Below are positions 32,784-43,119 of a stretch of 64,000 nucleotides of DNA, one piece after another. The stretch's first letter is position 1. Every line of letters begins with the position of its first letter. The notes below the pieces were generated by a model. That model saw nothing but the letters and a program-made list of their open reading frames with translations, was not told the origin of the DNA and searched no databases. The position numbers and the translations under genes were made by a program. The stretch comes from Actinobacteria bacterium IMCC26103 (GTDB lineage Bacteria > Actinomycetota > Actinomycetes > Nanopelagicales > Nanopelagicaceae): positions 62,001 to 126,000 of the forward strand of contig CP015604.1 of NCBI GenBank assembly GCA_002284875.1, given 5' to 3'.

Positions 32784-35700
32784 GTTGTGCTCGCTTTCGT
32801 CAATTGGTCAACGACCTCGGTAACCCAGGTCAGGAGAGAAGTATCCACTATTTCAGCCGCAGGTTTTGACGGGCTCCATGAAGGGTTTTTCGGCAAAGTA
32901 ACCAAGGCTGTGCCGGTTGGGCCCTTATAGATAGATCCTGGATATAGACGGGTCAATCGCAATTGGCGCGATTCTGGCAACGATAAAGGTGCAAGGCGTA
33001 AGAATTTTCCGGTTGCAACAACCTCACGAATCCCGTGAGATTTTGCAAGTGCGCGCAATTGCGCAACAGCTAATAGCGCACTTGCTTCCTCAGGTAGCTC
33101 TCCGAATCTATCCAGTAACTCTTCTCGGATTGATTGCACATCAGCAGGCTTGGCAACGTCAGCTAAACGACGATATAGATCAAGGCGCAATCGTTCTCCT
33201 GGTACATAAGTTTCGGAAAGGTGGGCATTAACTGGAAGTTCGACTTTGCATTCGTGGACTTCTTCTTGCTTATCGATAATGCCGGTCTTGTAATCATTGA
33301 CTGCTTCACCGACCATACGCATATATAAATCAAAACCCACGTCTGCAATGTGGCCAGATTGTTCACCGCCAAGCAAGTTACCGGCGCCGCGAATTTCTAA
33401 ATCCTTCAACGCAACTCGCATACCGGCACCTAAATCAGTATTTGTAGCAATTGTCTTTAAACGATCTAAGGCAATTTCCGTTAAAGGTTGATCTGGTGGA
33501 TAGAGGAAATAGGCATATGCGCGATCGCGCCCACGGCCAACGCGTCCGCGCAATTGGTGCAGTTGGGAAAGTCCAAAGTTATCGGCACGTTCCACAATCA
33601 AGGTATTGGCATTTGCAATATCAAGGCCGCTCTCCACAATTGTTGTGCAAACCAGAACATCAAAATCGCGGTTCCAAAATCCTAAGATCACATCTTCTAA
33701 CGTGCCTTCGCTCATCTGTCCGTGAGCGATACGAATACGCGCTTCCGGTACCAACTCCTGAATCTTTGCTGCGGCGCGATCTATTGATTCCACGCGATTG
33801 TGAATATAAAAGACTTGTCCATCTCTTAATAGTTCGCGATGAATTGCCGCGCGAATCTGCGCATCTTCGGCAGGTCCGACATAGGTAAGAATCGGATGGC
33901 GTTCTTCCGGTGGCGTTGTAATCGTGGACATTTCGCGAATTCCAGTCACTGCCATTTCTAGCGTGCGCGGGATCGGCGTTGCCGACATCGCCAAGACATC
34001 GACCGTCGTGCGCATCTTTTTTAGCGATTCTTTCTGTTCAACACCAAAGCGCTGTTCCTCATCGACAACGACCAAGCCCAGATCTTTAAAGACCACATCT
34101 TGTGAAAGCAAACGGTGAGTCCCGATAACAACATCAACGCCGCCGTCAGTTAGCTCTTTCAAAATATCTTTCGACTCTTTCGCGGTATTAAAACGCGACA
34201 AACCGGCGACCTTTATGGGAAATCCCGCATATCTTTCGGCAAAAGTCTTCTCATGCTGTTGAACCAGCAGCGTTGTGGGAACAAGAACTGCAACTTGCTT
34301 GCCATCTTGAACTGCTTTAAAGGCAGCTCGAATGGCGATCTCGGTCTTGCCGTAGCCCACATCGCCGCAGATTATGCGATCCATCGGATATGGCTTTTCC
34401 ATATCGCGCTTTACTTCTTCAATAGTAGATAGCTGATCGGGCGTTTCGATATAAGAGAAAGCATCTTCTAACTCTCGTTGCCAAGGTGTATCGGCAGAGA
34501 ATGCAAAGCCTGGAGAACTAGTACGTGCGGCATAGAGTCGAATTAGCTCGCCCGCAATTTGCTTAACCGCCTTACGGGCGCGACCTTTCGCTTTCTGCCA
34601 TTCGCCGCTGCCAATACGGTGCACAGTTGGTGATTCACCACCAATATATTTACTTACTTGTTCCAAGGTATCGGTTGGCACAAAGATGCGATCGCCGGGT
34701 TGGCCACGTTTAGCTGGCGCATATTCAATAACTAGATATTCGCGGGTAATGCCACCGATAGTGCGCTGCACCATTTCTACATAACGACCAATGCCGTGTT
34801 GTTCATGAACCACAAAATCACCGGCACGTAATTCCAGCGGATCAACGGCTTGTTTACGCTTTGATGGCATGCGCGCAGCATCTTTAGCCGACGCTTTGCT
34901 GCCAGTTAGATCCCGTTCGGTTATAAATAAAATGCGTGCCGATAGTGATGTGAAGCCATGTGCGATTGCCGATTGCGTTATATGAATTGATCCCTTAGTT
35001 GGAATCGCTCGTAATTCCGGAACAATCACGACAGGTAAATCAGCATTTCGGAAAATACCGGCATAACGCTCGGCCATACCGTGACCTGCTGCGGAGAAGA
35101 TGATGGAAAAGCCTGCATCTACTGCACTTTGCAGTGTGCTGATCGCGCGATCCATATCAGCACGCAGCGGATCTATCGCTTGAAAATCTAAGAAATCAGC
35201 GGTCTTATCTAAATCAGAGCCAAAAGGGTTAAATGCGCGGGAAGTTAATTGGCAGCGCGTAATTTCTTCATTTAAACCATCCCAAGATAGATATGTCGCA
35301 TCAGTTACTGGCAGAGGTGCAACTGCGCCCAGGGCAGCATGTGACCATGCAGCTTCAAAGAACTCTTCATTGGTTGCCAGCAAATCTATGGTGCGCATGC
35401 GGATGCGCTCGTCATCGATAAAGATAACTTCGGTGCCTTTGGGCATACGCTGCAAAATTGTTTGCGTTTGCTCAACCAAGATCGGGATGAGTGATTCCAT
35501 GCCTTCGGTCGAAATACCTTGCGCGATGCGATCTAAAATTTCTAACGCGGCTGGATATTTTGCTTTGGCACTTTCGGCGCGCTGGCGAATATCTTCAGTA
35601 AGCAGAAGTTCGCGACACGGCAGAATCGAAAGCGATCCAATAACTGGCGTGGTTGTGCGCTGCGTGGCCACATCGAAGTAGCTCATCTCTTCGATCTCAT

Positions 35701-36265
35701 CGCCAAAGAAATCAATACGAACTGGGTATTCGGAAAGCGGCAAAAATAAATCTACGATTCCACCGCGAACGGCAAACTCACCGCGCTTTTCAACTAAGTC
35801 AGTTCGCGTATATGCCAGCTTAGTTAAATTGGTAATTAGCGTTGTTAAATCTACTTCGCTACCGATCTCTAAACTTTGTAATGGCTGGCTGGCTAAATCT
35901 GCAATGAAGCGATGGATTACTGCGCGTATCGGTGCAACGACGATTGTGTTTTCACTAGCTTCTTTGGCTAGGTCAGCAAGAGTTGCTAATCGCCTTGCCA
36001 CTGTGTCACTTCGTGGGCTTAATCGCTCGTGTGGCAAGGTCTCCCAAGCCGGAAATTCCAGAACATGGTTATGTAATTCGCGCAGTTCGCTTGCTAAATC
36101 TTCCGCGCTGCGGCTGGAGCTAGTCACAATCAGTAAAGAAGATTTTTCTGCGACCTTGGCAAGTAAAAATGGATAGGTGGCGCTAGGTGCGATTATCTTC
36201 TTGGAATCGTGCAGGCAGGATGCAACAGCACCATCGCTGGCGATCATCTGCACCAATGCACGCAT
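32780..36265 (-). CDS. mfd: Transcription-repair coupling factor
   Basis: About 1161 residues. The enzyme releases stalled RNA polymerase and recruits nucleotide excision repair. The UvrB-like region is N-terminal, the RNAP-interaction domain contains GDFVVHEQHGIGRYVEM, and the RecG-like translocase has Walker A GDVGYGKTE, the DEEQ box (VVVDEEQRFGVEQKE), SATPIPRTLEM and RGRVGRG. A TRCF C-terminal domain follows. The ATG at 36265 is preferred to the TTG at 36286, because AGCAGG stands before it. Intact. Confidence 0.96.
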   Translation of the reverse strand: MRALVQMIASDGAVASCLHDSKKIIAPSATYPFLLAKVAEKSSLLIVTSSSRSAEDLASELRELHNHVLEFPAWETLPHERLSPRSDTVARRLATLADLAKEASENTIVVAPIRAVIHRFIADLASQPLQSLEIGSEVDLTTLITNLTKLAYTRTDLVEKRGEFAVRGGIVDLFLPLSEYPVRIDFFGDEIEEMSYFDVATQRTTTPVIGSLSILPCRELLLTEDIRQRAESAKAKYPAALEILDRIAQGISTEGMESLIPILVEQTQTILQRMPKGTEVIFIDDERIRMRTIDLLATNEEFFEAAWSHAALGAVAPLPVTDATYLSWDGLNEEITRCQLTSRAFNPFGSDLDKTADFLDFQAIDPLRADMDRAISTLQSAVDAGFSIIFSAAGHGMAERYAGIFRNADLPVVIVPELRAIPTKGSIHITQSAIAHGFTSLSARILFITERDLTGSKASAKDAARMPSKRKQAVDPLELRAGDFVVHEQHGIGRYVEMVQRTIGGITREYLVIEYAPAKRGQPGDRIFVPTDTLEQVSKYIGGESPTVHRIGSGEWQKAKGRARKAVKQIAGELIRLYAARTSSPGFAFSADTPWQRELEDAFSYIETPDQLSTIEEVKRDMEKPYPMDRIICGDVGYGKTEIAIRAAFKAVQDGKQVAVLVPTTLLVQQHEKTFAERYAGFPIKVAGLSRFNTAKESKDILKELTDGGVDVVIGTHRLLSQDVVFKDLGLVVVDEEQRFGVEQKESLKKMRTTVDVLAMSATPIPRTLEMAVTGIREMSTITTPPEERHPILTYVGPAEDAQIRAAIHRELLRDGQVFYIHNRVESIDRAAAKIQELVPEARIRIAHGQMSEGTLEDVILGFWNRDFDVLVCTTIVESGLDIANANTLIVERADNFGLSQLHQLRGRVGRGRDRAYAYFLYPPDQPLTEIALDRLKTIATNTDLGAGMRVALKDLEIRGAGNLLGGEQSGHIADVGFDLYMRMVGEAVNDYKTGIIDKQEEVHECKVELPVNAHLSETYVPGERLRLDLYRRLADVAKPADVQSIREELLDRFGELPEEASALLAVAQLRALAKSHGIREVVATGKFLRLAPLSLPESRQLRLTRLYPGSIYKGPTGTALVTLPKNPSWSPSKPAAEIVDTSLLTWVTEVVDQLTKASTT

Positions 36266-36400
36266 TAAGCCATACCTGCTTTCCAAAATATGAGAAAACG
36301 CAAACTGGCCCCGTTCCCAAAAGGGAGGGGGCTTGATGGGTTAAGTCTAACGCGCATATTTGCGGATCAAAGTCGTGCGTATTCCTGAGAGGATATGCCT

Positions 36401-39109
36401 GTGACACAGAGCCCCAACAATGCCAAGAACATCGCAAACGACGATGCGCTCTTACGTAGCGACGTTCGCAAACTTGGCGATCTCTTAGGGCAGTCGTTAG
36501 TTCGCCAAGAAGGACAAGGGCTTTTAGATCTTGTTGAATCTGTTCGCAAAGGTGGCGGAAACGAGTTATTGGAAAAACTCTCAGTTGAAGATTCTGTACA
36601 ACTGGTGCGCGCATTTAGCACTTACTTTCATTTAGCAAATGTGGCAGAACAAGTTCACCGTGCACGAGTTCTTGCGCAGCAAAGAGCAGCAGGCGGATCT
36701 TGGTTAAGCCGGGCGATCGACAAGATCGAAGAGGCTTATAAAGCCCAAACTCCTGGACACGAATTCACTCACGCACAATTACAACAATGGATTAGCGAGC
36801 TAATGGTGCGCCCGGTCTTTACCGCCCACCCAACCGAAGCCGCCCGTCGTTCCATATTAAATAAATTAGGTGAGATCGCAAAGTTATTGGATCAAGATCT
36901 AAATCCGCGCCAACATGAACGCCTTGCTGAAACCGTTGATCTCTTATGGCAGACCGATGAATTGCGTTTAGATCGCCCAGAGCCTCTAGATGAAGCGATG
37001 AACGCGCTTTACTATCTAGATGATTTAGCGCGCAACACAGTCCCAGAAGTTTTAAATGATTTTGCCCGCGAGCTAAAGCGCCTTGATATTGATCTACCTG
37101 TTGGTGCACGTCCACTTACCTTCGGTACATGGATCGGTGGCGACCGTGATGGCAATCCAAATATCACCGCCCAAGTAACTGAGGATGCGGTAATTCTTCA
37201 AGTTGGCCATGCGATTCGCACAACTATTGCTGCCATGGATCAACTGCGCCAGATGTTGTCGGTTTCAACTCGTATTGCGGGCGCAACACCAGAACTTACT
37301 GCTTCGGTAGAACGCGACCTAAAAAATATTCCAGAATTTGAAGATCGCTTCTTGCGCCTTAATCAGCAAGAGCCATATCGCTTAAAGGCCACTGCAATCG
37401 TGCATCGCTTAGCTTTCACACGTAACCGCCATGCAGCTGGAACTGCTCATGTGCCCGGTCGCGATTATGCAAACTCTGCCGAGTTAATTGCAGATTTAAC
37501 GCTGATGCGCGATTCTCTCTTTGCCCATCGCGGTGAATTGATCGCAACTGGCTTACTAGAGCGCACCATTCGCAGTATCGCGGCCTTCGGTCTGACACAC
37601 GCAACCTTGGATATTCGCGAGCATTCTGATGCGCACCACAACTTGCTTAAGCAAGTAATGCCCGCGGGATATCTCGAGCTTTCACATAGCGATAAATTCC
37701 CACTCTTGATTAAAGAACTTGGTTCATCAGCGCCGATTAAGACAAGCGGTTTAGATGCTGTGGGACAGAAGACTTTCGATACCTTTAGAGCCATTGATGA
37801 TTTGATTGAACGATTTGGTCCAGAAGTTATCGAGACGTACATCGTCTCAATGACCAAAGGCGCAGACGATTTAATTGCCTCTGCAGTAATTGGAAAAGCC
37901 GCTGGCTTGGTAGATCTAGATAAGAAAGTCGCCAAGATCGGCTTTGCTCCGTTGCTGGAAACGGTTGCTGAACTTCGCGCAGCTGGTGAAATTCTTGAGA
38001 AGTTACTCTCTGATCCAACTTATCGCTCATTGGTAAAACTACGTGGCGATGTGCAAGAAGTAATGCTCGGTTATTCAGATTCGAATAAAGATGCCGGCAT
38101 CGCAACTAGCCAATGGGAGATCCACCGCGCACAACGCACCTTGCGCGATGTCGCGATGAAATATGGCGTGACGCTTCGATTGTTCCATGGTCGTGGTGGT
38201 TCAGTCGGTCGCGGTGGCGGACCAACTTATGATGCACTAGTTGCACTGCCTTGGGGATCAGTTGATGGCCAGATCAAGATGACTGAACAAGGTGAAGTAA
38301 TTAGCGATAAATACGCACTGCCTGCACTTGCTCGCGAAAACGTTGAGTTAACCCTTGCTGCATCGTTAGAAGCAACGATTCTTAATCGCGGACCGCGCCA
38401 AAGCGCCGAAGATCTAGCAAAGTGGAATGACTGTATGAATCTAATTAGCGATTCATCATTTGCTCGTTATCGCACCTTAATCGATCATCCTGATCTGCCG
38501 GCATATTTCTACGCCTCAACTCCGGTTGAACAACTTGGAAATCTCTTCCTTGGCTCGCGCCCATCGCGTCGACCTGATGCAGCTGGCGGCCTAGATTCGC
38601 TACGCGCTATTCCTTGGGTATTTGGTTGGACCCAATCTCGCCAAATTGTTCCTGGTTGGTATGGCGTTGGTTCTGGCTTAAAGGCGGCTCGCGAAGCAGG
38701 AAAAACAGATGTCTTAAAGAAGATGCTCACTGATTGGCACTTCTTCCATACCTTTATCAGCAATGTGGAAATGACTTTAGCTAAGACTGATTTAGTAACT
38801 GCAAAACGTTACGTTGAAACACTGGTGCCAAAGGAACTACATCACTTCCTTGACACAATTACCGAAGAATTTGAACTGACTGTGAAAGAGATCTTGGCTT
38901 TGACTGGCAAGTCTGCTTTATTGGGCGATCAACCAATTTTGGCTCGCACTTTGCAAGTACGTGATGCTTACTTATCGCCGCTGCACCTGTTGCAGGTTAA
39001 CTTGCTCCATCGCGTTCGTACCGCTGGAGATGCATCTGATGCCACGCTAATCCGCGCACTGCTGCTGACCATTAACGGCGTTGCCGCAGGCTTACGTAAT
39101 ACTGGCTGA
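36401..39109 (+). CDS. ppc: Phosphoenolpyruvate carboxylase
   Basis: About 902 residues; makes oxaloacetate from PEP and bicarbonate, refilling the TCA cycle. Catalytic motifs are FTAHPTEAARRS (essential His), GGDRDGNP, LGYSDSNKDAGIATSQWE, FHGRGGSVGRGGGP and the C-terminal LRNTG, which ends in Gly as in all members. GAGAGG lies 8 nt before the GTG at 36401 and only 2 nt before the ATG at 36395, so GTG is preferred. Divergent from mfd and convergent with pth. Confidence 0.97.
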   Translation: MTQSPNNAKNIANDDALLRSDVRKLGDLLGQSLVRQEGQGLLDLVESVRKGGGNELLEKLSVEDSVQLVRAFSTYFHLANVAEQVHRARVLAQQRAAGGSWLSRAIDKIEEAYKAQTPGHEFTHAQLQQWISELMVRPVFTAHPTEAARRSILNKLGEIAKLLDQDLNPRQHERLAETVDLLWQTDELRLDRPEPLDEAMNALYYLDDLARNTVPEVLNDFARELKRLDIDLPVGARPLTFGTWIGGDRDGNPNITAQVTEDAVILQVGHAIRTTIAAMDQLRQMLSVSTRIAGATPELTASVERDLKNIPEFEDRFLRLNQQEPYRLKATAIVHRLAFTRNRHAAGTAHVPGRDYANSAELIADLTLMRDSLFAHRGELIATGLLERTIRSIAAFGLTHATLDIREHSDAHHNLLKQVMPAGYLELSHSDKFPLLIKELGSSAPIKTSGLDAVGQKTFDTFRAIDDLIERFGPEVIETYIVSMTKGADDLIASAVIGKAAGLVDLDKKVAKIGFAPLLETVAELRAAGEILEKLLSDPTYRSLVKLRGDVQEVMLGYSDSNKDAGIATSQWEIHRAQRTLRDVAMKYGVTLRLFHGRGGSVGRGGGPTYDALVALPWGSVDGQIKMTEQGEVISDKYALPALARENVELTLAASLEATILNRGPRQSAEDLAKWNDCMNLISDSSFARYRTLIDHPDLPAYFYASTPVEQLGNLFLGSRPSRRPDAAGGLDSLRAIPWVFGWTQSRQIVPGWYGVGSGLKAAREAGKTDVLKKMLTDWHFFHTFISNVEMTLAKTDLVTAKRYVETLVPKELHHFLDTITEEFELTVKEILALTGKSALLGDQPILARTLQVRDAYLSPLHLLQVNLLHRVRTAGDASDATLIRALLLTINGVAAGLRNTG

Positions 39110-39120
39110 GCTAGGCTAAA

Positions 39121-39705
39121 TTAACTATTAAATTTAGATTGCGTGAAATCCAGCCCTTTTTCGATCAGCGATTCCACAACATCTGCGCCGCGATCTAAGA
39201 ATTCTGCTAAATCTTTCTTCTCTTCTTTACTAAATTGCTTAAGTACAAAGTCTGCGGGATCTTGTTGGCCCATTGGGCGACCAATCCCTAAGCGCACACG
39301 GAAATATTCTGGTGAATCAAAAGCAGAGGTAAGTGATTTCAGGCCGTTGTGGCCGTTGTCGCCACCGGCGATCTTGGCGCGAATTGCTGCAAATGGAATA
39401 TCTAACTCATCGTGCAGAACAATTATTTGGCTAGGTTCAACTGAATAGAAGTTAGCCAGCGCCTTTATTGGTCCGCCAGATTCGTTCATGTAGCTCTTAG
39501 ATTTAGCAAGGATCACTGAAAAAGCAGCGACACCGACACCTAACTTGTAGGCGGCGATGTCGGTGCGTGACTTATGGGGACTGAGTTTTACGTTGTGGCG
39601 TTTAGCGAGCTCATCTATAACCATCTGACCAACGTTGTGGCGAGTGGCGGCATATTGTTCGCCCGGGTTACCGAGACCAACAATTATCCAAGGAGATGAA
39701 CTCAC
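39121..39705 (-). CDS. pth: Peptidyl-tRNA hydrolase
   Basis: A 194-residue enzyme recycling peptidyl-tRNA. Catalytic residues are visible as Asn in GLGNPGEQYAATRHNVG, His of the same segment, and Asp in HDELDIP; KSYMNESGG and GGDNGHNGLKS are also typical. Start GTG at 39705, 20 nt after rplY. The rplY-pth pairing is standard in bacteria. Confidence 0.96.
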   Translation of the reverse strand: MSSSPWIIVGLGNPGEQYAATRHNVGQMVIDELAKRHNVKLSPHKSRTDIAAYKLGVGVAAFSVILAKSKSYMNESGGPIKALANFYSVEPSQIIVLHDELDIPFAAIRAKIAGGDNGHNGLKSLTSAFDSPEYFRVRLGIGRPMGQQDPADFVLKQFSKEEKKDLAEFLDRGADVVESLIEKGLDFTQSKFNS

Positions 39706-39725
39706 AGGAGAAAGAGTAAGGCTAG

Positions 39726-40343
39726 TTAGTCCTTCTTCTCGGCATCAGGTGCTGGTGCCGCTGCTGCATCTGCAGCAGGTGCTACAACTGCAACTTCTTC
39801 AACCACAGTTGAACGCTCAGATAGGTGGACCACGATTGTCTTTGGATCAGAGATCAAGACAACGCCAGCAGGTAGCGCAACGTTTTCGGCGTATAGAGAT
39901 TGGCCGGCCGCAAGACCTGTGAGGTCGAGAGTGAAGAATGAAGGAATTGCGGTTGCTTCAACTTCAACTTCAATTGAGTTGTGCACATGCTCAAGAATTC
40001 CATCACGATCATGTTCACCTTCTGTGTGAACAGGAACGGCAACGGTTACCTTTTCACCGCGACGAACTGCAACTAGATCGATGTGCTCAAGGATCTGCTT
40101 TAGCGGATGGCGAACAATCGCCTTTGGAAGTGTTAGCTGATCTGTTCCATCAATGTTTACTTGTAGAAGAACGTTTGATTGCTTAAGAGCAACGCCGAGT
40201 TCGCGCGCCGGCAGCGTGATGTGCTGTGGCTTTTCGCCGTGTCCGTAGATAACTGCAGGAACAAGACCTGCTACTCGTGCACGACGTGAGGCACCCTTGC
40301 CGAACTCAGTACGTGTTGTGCCGGTGATCTTGATTTCTGCCAT
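39726..40343 (-). CDS. rplY: 50S ribosomal protein L25/general stress protein Ctc
   Basis: A 205-residue two-domain L25. The N-terminal 5S rRNA-binding part contains RTEFGKGASRRAR and LVPAVIYGHGEKP; the TL5/Ctc C-terminal domain follows (PVHTEGEHDRDGILEH, then VSLS-like end). The tail from about residue 180 is Ala/Pro-rich and low complexity, ending EKKD. AGGAGCAATTAAA precedes the ATG. Upstream of pth in one operon. Confidence 0.96.
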   Translation of the reverse strand: MAEIKITGTTRTEFGKGASRRARVAGLVPAVIYGHGEKPQHITLPARELGVALKQSNVLLQVNIDGTDQLTLPKAIVRHPLKQILEHIDLVAVRRGEKVTVAVPVHTEGEHDRDGILEHVHNSIEVEVEATAIPSFFTLDLTGLAAGQSLYAENVALPAGVVLISDPKTIVVHLSERSTVVEEVAVVAPAADAAAAPAPDAEKKD

Positions 40344-40486
40344 TTTAATTGCTCCTGTTTATCTTCATTTGTTTGCATCTGGACACTTCGGTTACTGCAC
40401 AAAGTCCCAGCAGGAGTTAAATCCTTACCGTCGATTACGGAGTTTTTCACCCTCGCCGGAAACTATGAGGGCGATATTAGCCTGAG

Positions 40487-41467
40487 TTAGCTGTGGCCGT
40501 CAAAAAGGCTAGTTACTGAGCCATCTTCAAAGACTTCGCGGATCGCACGCGCCAAAAGCGGTGCGATTGAGAGCACGGTTAGTCCATCAAAGCGCTTATC
40601 TTCATCGATCGGCAGCGAATCTGTAACTACAACTTCGGTGACCTTAGATTCCTTTAAGCGCTCAACGGCAGGTCCAGAAAAGACAGCGTGGGTTGCGGCA
40701 ACTATTACCTCTTTAGCGCCAGCTGCAAATAACGCATCAACGGCCTTTGTAATTGTGCCTGCAGTGTCGATCATGTCATCGATAACAACACAAGTTTGTC
40801 CTTCGACTTCACCAACAACTTTTCCAGTTACAGATTCATTTGGAATACGTGGATCGCGGGTCTTATGGATAAAGGCAATTGGGCATCCGCCAAGTAGCTC
40901 TGACCAACGCTCGGCTACGCGCACGCGACCAGAGTCTGGTGAAACAATTGTTAAACGAGTGCGATCGACTTTGCTGCCGACATAGTTGGCAAGCATTGGG
41001 AGTGCAAATAAATGATCAACCGGACCATCAAAGAATCCTTGAATTTGTGAAGTATGTAGATCAACGACCATTAAACGATCTGCGCCAGCGGTCTTATAGA
41101 GATCAGCCATTAAACGAGCAGTGATTGGTTCGCGGCCGCGATGTTTCTTATCTTGACGGGCGTAACCATAAAACGGTGCAACAACTGTGATGCGCTTTGC
41201 TGATGCGCGCTTTAGCGCATCGATCATGATCAGTTGTTCCATGATCTGCTTATTTACCGGGGCAGTGTGGCTTTGAATAACAAAAGCATCGCAGCCGCGC
41301 ACAGATTCTTCGAAGCGAACAAATATTTCGCCATTTGCAAAGTCATATGCAGATGTTGGCGTTAGTGGAATTCCTAGTTCAGCAGCGACGGCTTCAGATA
41401 ATTCAGGAAATCCGCGTCCTGAGAAGAGTCGAAGTCTTTTTTCTGAGGATAAACGAATTTCGCTCAA
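40487..41467 (-). CDS. prs: Ribose-phosphate pyrophosphokinase
   Basis: A 326-residue PRPP synthase. Typical segments are FVRFEESVRGCDAFVIQS, PFYGYARQDKKHRGREPI, the divalent-cation site VVDLHTSQIQGFFDGP and the PRPP loop VVIDDMIDTAGTI. Product feeds nucleotide, His and Trp synthesis. The start is TTG, 5 nt after glmU; translational coupling likely. glmU-prs is the common actinobacterial order. Confidence 0.97.
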   Translation of the reverse strand: MSEIRLSSEKRLRLFSGRGFPELSEAVAAELGIPLTPTSAYDFANGEIFVRFEESVRGCDAFVIQSHTAPVNKQIMEQLIMIDALKRASAKRITVVAPFYGYARQDKKHRGREPITARLMADLYKTAGADRLMVVDLHTSQIQGFFDGPVDHLFALPMLANYVGSKVDRTRLTIVSPDSGRVRVAERWSELLGGCPIAFIHKTRDPRIPNESVTGKVVGEVEGQTCVVIDDMIDTAGTITKAVDALFAAGAKEVIVAATHAVFSGPAVERLKESKVTEVVVTDSLPIDEDKRFDGLTVLSIAPLLARAIREVFEDGSVTSLFDGHS

Positions 41468-41472
41468 GGAAA

Positions 41473-42921
41473 TTAGCCCTTCTTCTCGTCGCTATGTCGC
41501 GCCGCAGCCTCGGCTGCCTCTGCAGATTTAGCAGATTGTGTACCGGATCGCTTGCGCATGACCCAACCTATTACATTTCTTTGCCTACCTCTAGCGACAC
41601 CCATGGCACCGGCTGGAACATCCTCTGTAATAACAGATCCGGCGGCGGTGTAAGCCCCATCACCAATTGTAAGTGGCGCAACCAACATTGAATCGCTACC
41701 AATTCGGACGTGATCTCCGACAGTTGTGTGGTGCTTTTCTACGCCGTCATAGTTAACAAAGATTGTTGCAGCGCCGATATTGGTGCCTTCACCGATAGTT
41801 GCATCGCCTACGTAGGAAAGATGCGGAACTTTAGATCCATCTCCAACTTTGGCATTCTTCATTTCTACAAATGCGCCAGCTTTGGAATCTGTTCCGAGCA
41901 CGGTGTCTTTACGCAGATATGAATAAGGACCAACGTTGGCACCTTTACCGATAGTTGCCTCAAAGCAATTTGATTCAATAATCGTGGCCCCACTTAGTAC
42001 TGTGCAAGATTCCAGAACCGCGCGCGGCCCAATTACGGCGCCCGTTGCGATCGTGGTCTGACCGAGAATCGCAGTGCCTGGATAAATAGTGACATCGTTT
42101 TCGATCTTTGCGGTGGCATCGATCCAAGTGGTAGTTGGGTCAACGATGGTCACACCAGCGCGCATAAAACCTTCGTTTATTTGATCTCGCATCAGCGCTG
42201 CGCTTTCCGCTAATTGCACCCGATCATTTACGCCCAGAATTTCTACAAAATCTTCAATCAGAGCAGCGGCAATTGTTCCGCCTTCATTGCGCAGGATTTC
42301 AATAACATCAGTTAGATACAGCTCGCCTTGCGAATTATTGTCATTTAACTTGCCGATAGCAGCGCTTAATTTATGAGCGTCAAAGGCATAAACCCCAGAA
42401 TTCACTTCGTAGATCGCTTTTTCGAAATCATCGGCATCGCGTTCTTCAACGATGCGAAGTAGCGAGCCATCATCTGCGCGCACGATACGTCCATACCCAG
42501 TTGGATCTGGGTGCTCTGCAGTAAGAACCGATGCAGTAAAGCCACCTGCATGGTGCAGATCAAGGAGTTGCTGCAATGAGCCACTTGTCAGAAGCGGAGT
42601 GTCGCTAGCTAAAATTAAAATTGTTCCGGCAAGTTTTAAATCTGCGAGCGCGAGCTGAGTTGCATGTCCAGTGCCGCCGCGACGTTCCTGAAAGATCGTA
42701 GTAACAGTTGGTGCAATCTCGGCAAGATGGGATTCAACTGCTTCGCGCCCTGCTCCAACAACAACGCGTACCTGCTTTGGCTTAAGCGATTGAACTGCGT
42801 GCAGCACATGCCCAACGAGCGAGCGCCCAGCGACTTCGTGCAGAACTTTGGGTGTGGAAGATTTCATACGAGTGCCTTCACCGGCGGCGAGAACAACAAC
42901 CGTCTCGAGGTTTGCACTCAT
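41473..42921 (-). CDS. glmU: Bifunctional UDP-GlcNAc pyrophosphorylase / GlcN-1-P acetyltransferase
   Basis: About 482 residues; makes UDP-GlcNAc for peptidoglycan. The uridyltransferase domain begins LAAGEGTRMKSSTPKVLH. The acetyltransferase left-handed beta-helix holds GPYSYLRKDTVLG, HLSYVGDATIGEG and the conserved GAATIFVNYDG. The ATG at 42921 begins right before the nucleotidyltransferase motif; the longer frame would run across the tRNA-Gln gene and is rejected. A charged Ala-rich tail (SAEAAEAAARHSDEKKG) ends the protein. Confidence 0.96.
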   Translation of the reverse strand: MSANLETVVVLAAGEGTRMKSSTPKVLHEVAGRSLVGHVLHAVQSLKPKQVRVVVGAGREAVESHLAEIAPTVTTIFQERRGGTGHATQLALADLKLAGTILILASDTPLLTSGSLQQLLDLHHAGGFTASVLTAEHPDPTGYGRIVRADDGSLLRIVEERDADDFEKAIYEVNSGVYAFDAHKLSAAIGKLNDNNSQGELYLTDVIEILRNEGGTIAAALIEDFVEILGVNDRVQLAESAALMRDQINEGFMRAGVTIVDPTTTWIDATAKIENDVTIYPGTAILGQTTIATGAVIGPRAVLESCTVLSGATIIESNCFEATIGKGANVGPYSYLRKDTVLGTDSKAGAFVEMKNAKVGDGSKVPHLSYVGDATIGEGTNIGAATIFVNYDGVEKHHTTVGDHVRIGSDSMLVAPLTIGDGAYTAAGSVITEDVPAGAMGVARGRQRNVIGWVMRKRSGTQSAKSAEAAEAAARHSDEKKG

Positions 42922-42954
42922 ATGGGTAAGTCTAACTGGTGGGTTTGGCTTCGG

Positions 42955-43026
42955 CTCCGCCACCAGGTATCGATCCTGGACCCTGGGCTTCAAAGGCCCA
43001 TGTGCTAGCCACTACACAATGGCGGA
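42955..43026 (-). tRNA. tRNA-Gln (anticodon UUG)
   Basis: A complete 72-nt cloverleaf: acceptor TCCGCCA/TGGCGGA, anticodon stem TGGGC/GCCCA with loop CTTTGAA giving UUG, T-arm CCAGG-ATCGATA-CCTGG, and discriminator G, an identity element of glutamine tRNAs. CCA is not encoded (CCG follows). It lies directly upstream of glmU on the same strand, as in related actinobacteria. Confidence 0.93.
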
Positions 43027-43119
43027 ACGCATATTCTCCCTCATAAATGCGAGTGCTCGCGACCATTAACGCTTTCAGCAACACTTCGTGGGGCGATCGC
43101 GCCGCTAGCCTGTACCTCT

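Noticed and set aside
35370-36176. Plus-strand frames of 103 and 115 codons
   Set aside because: They are antisense to mfd and lack ribosome sites and recognisable domains.
36301-36345. Hairpin GGCCCCGTTCCC-AAAA-GGGAGGGGGC between mfd and ppc
   Set aside because: The stem has internal mismatches and the genes on either side diverge, so no terminator is expected; kept only as a possible promoter-region structure.
42922-42993. N-terminal extension of GlmU by 24 codons
   Set aside because: It would use tRNA-Gln sequence as coding DNA; the ATG at 42921 directly precedes the conserved nucleotidyltransferase motif.
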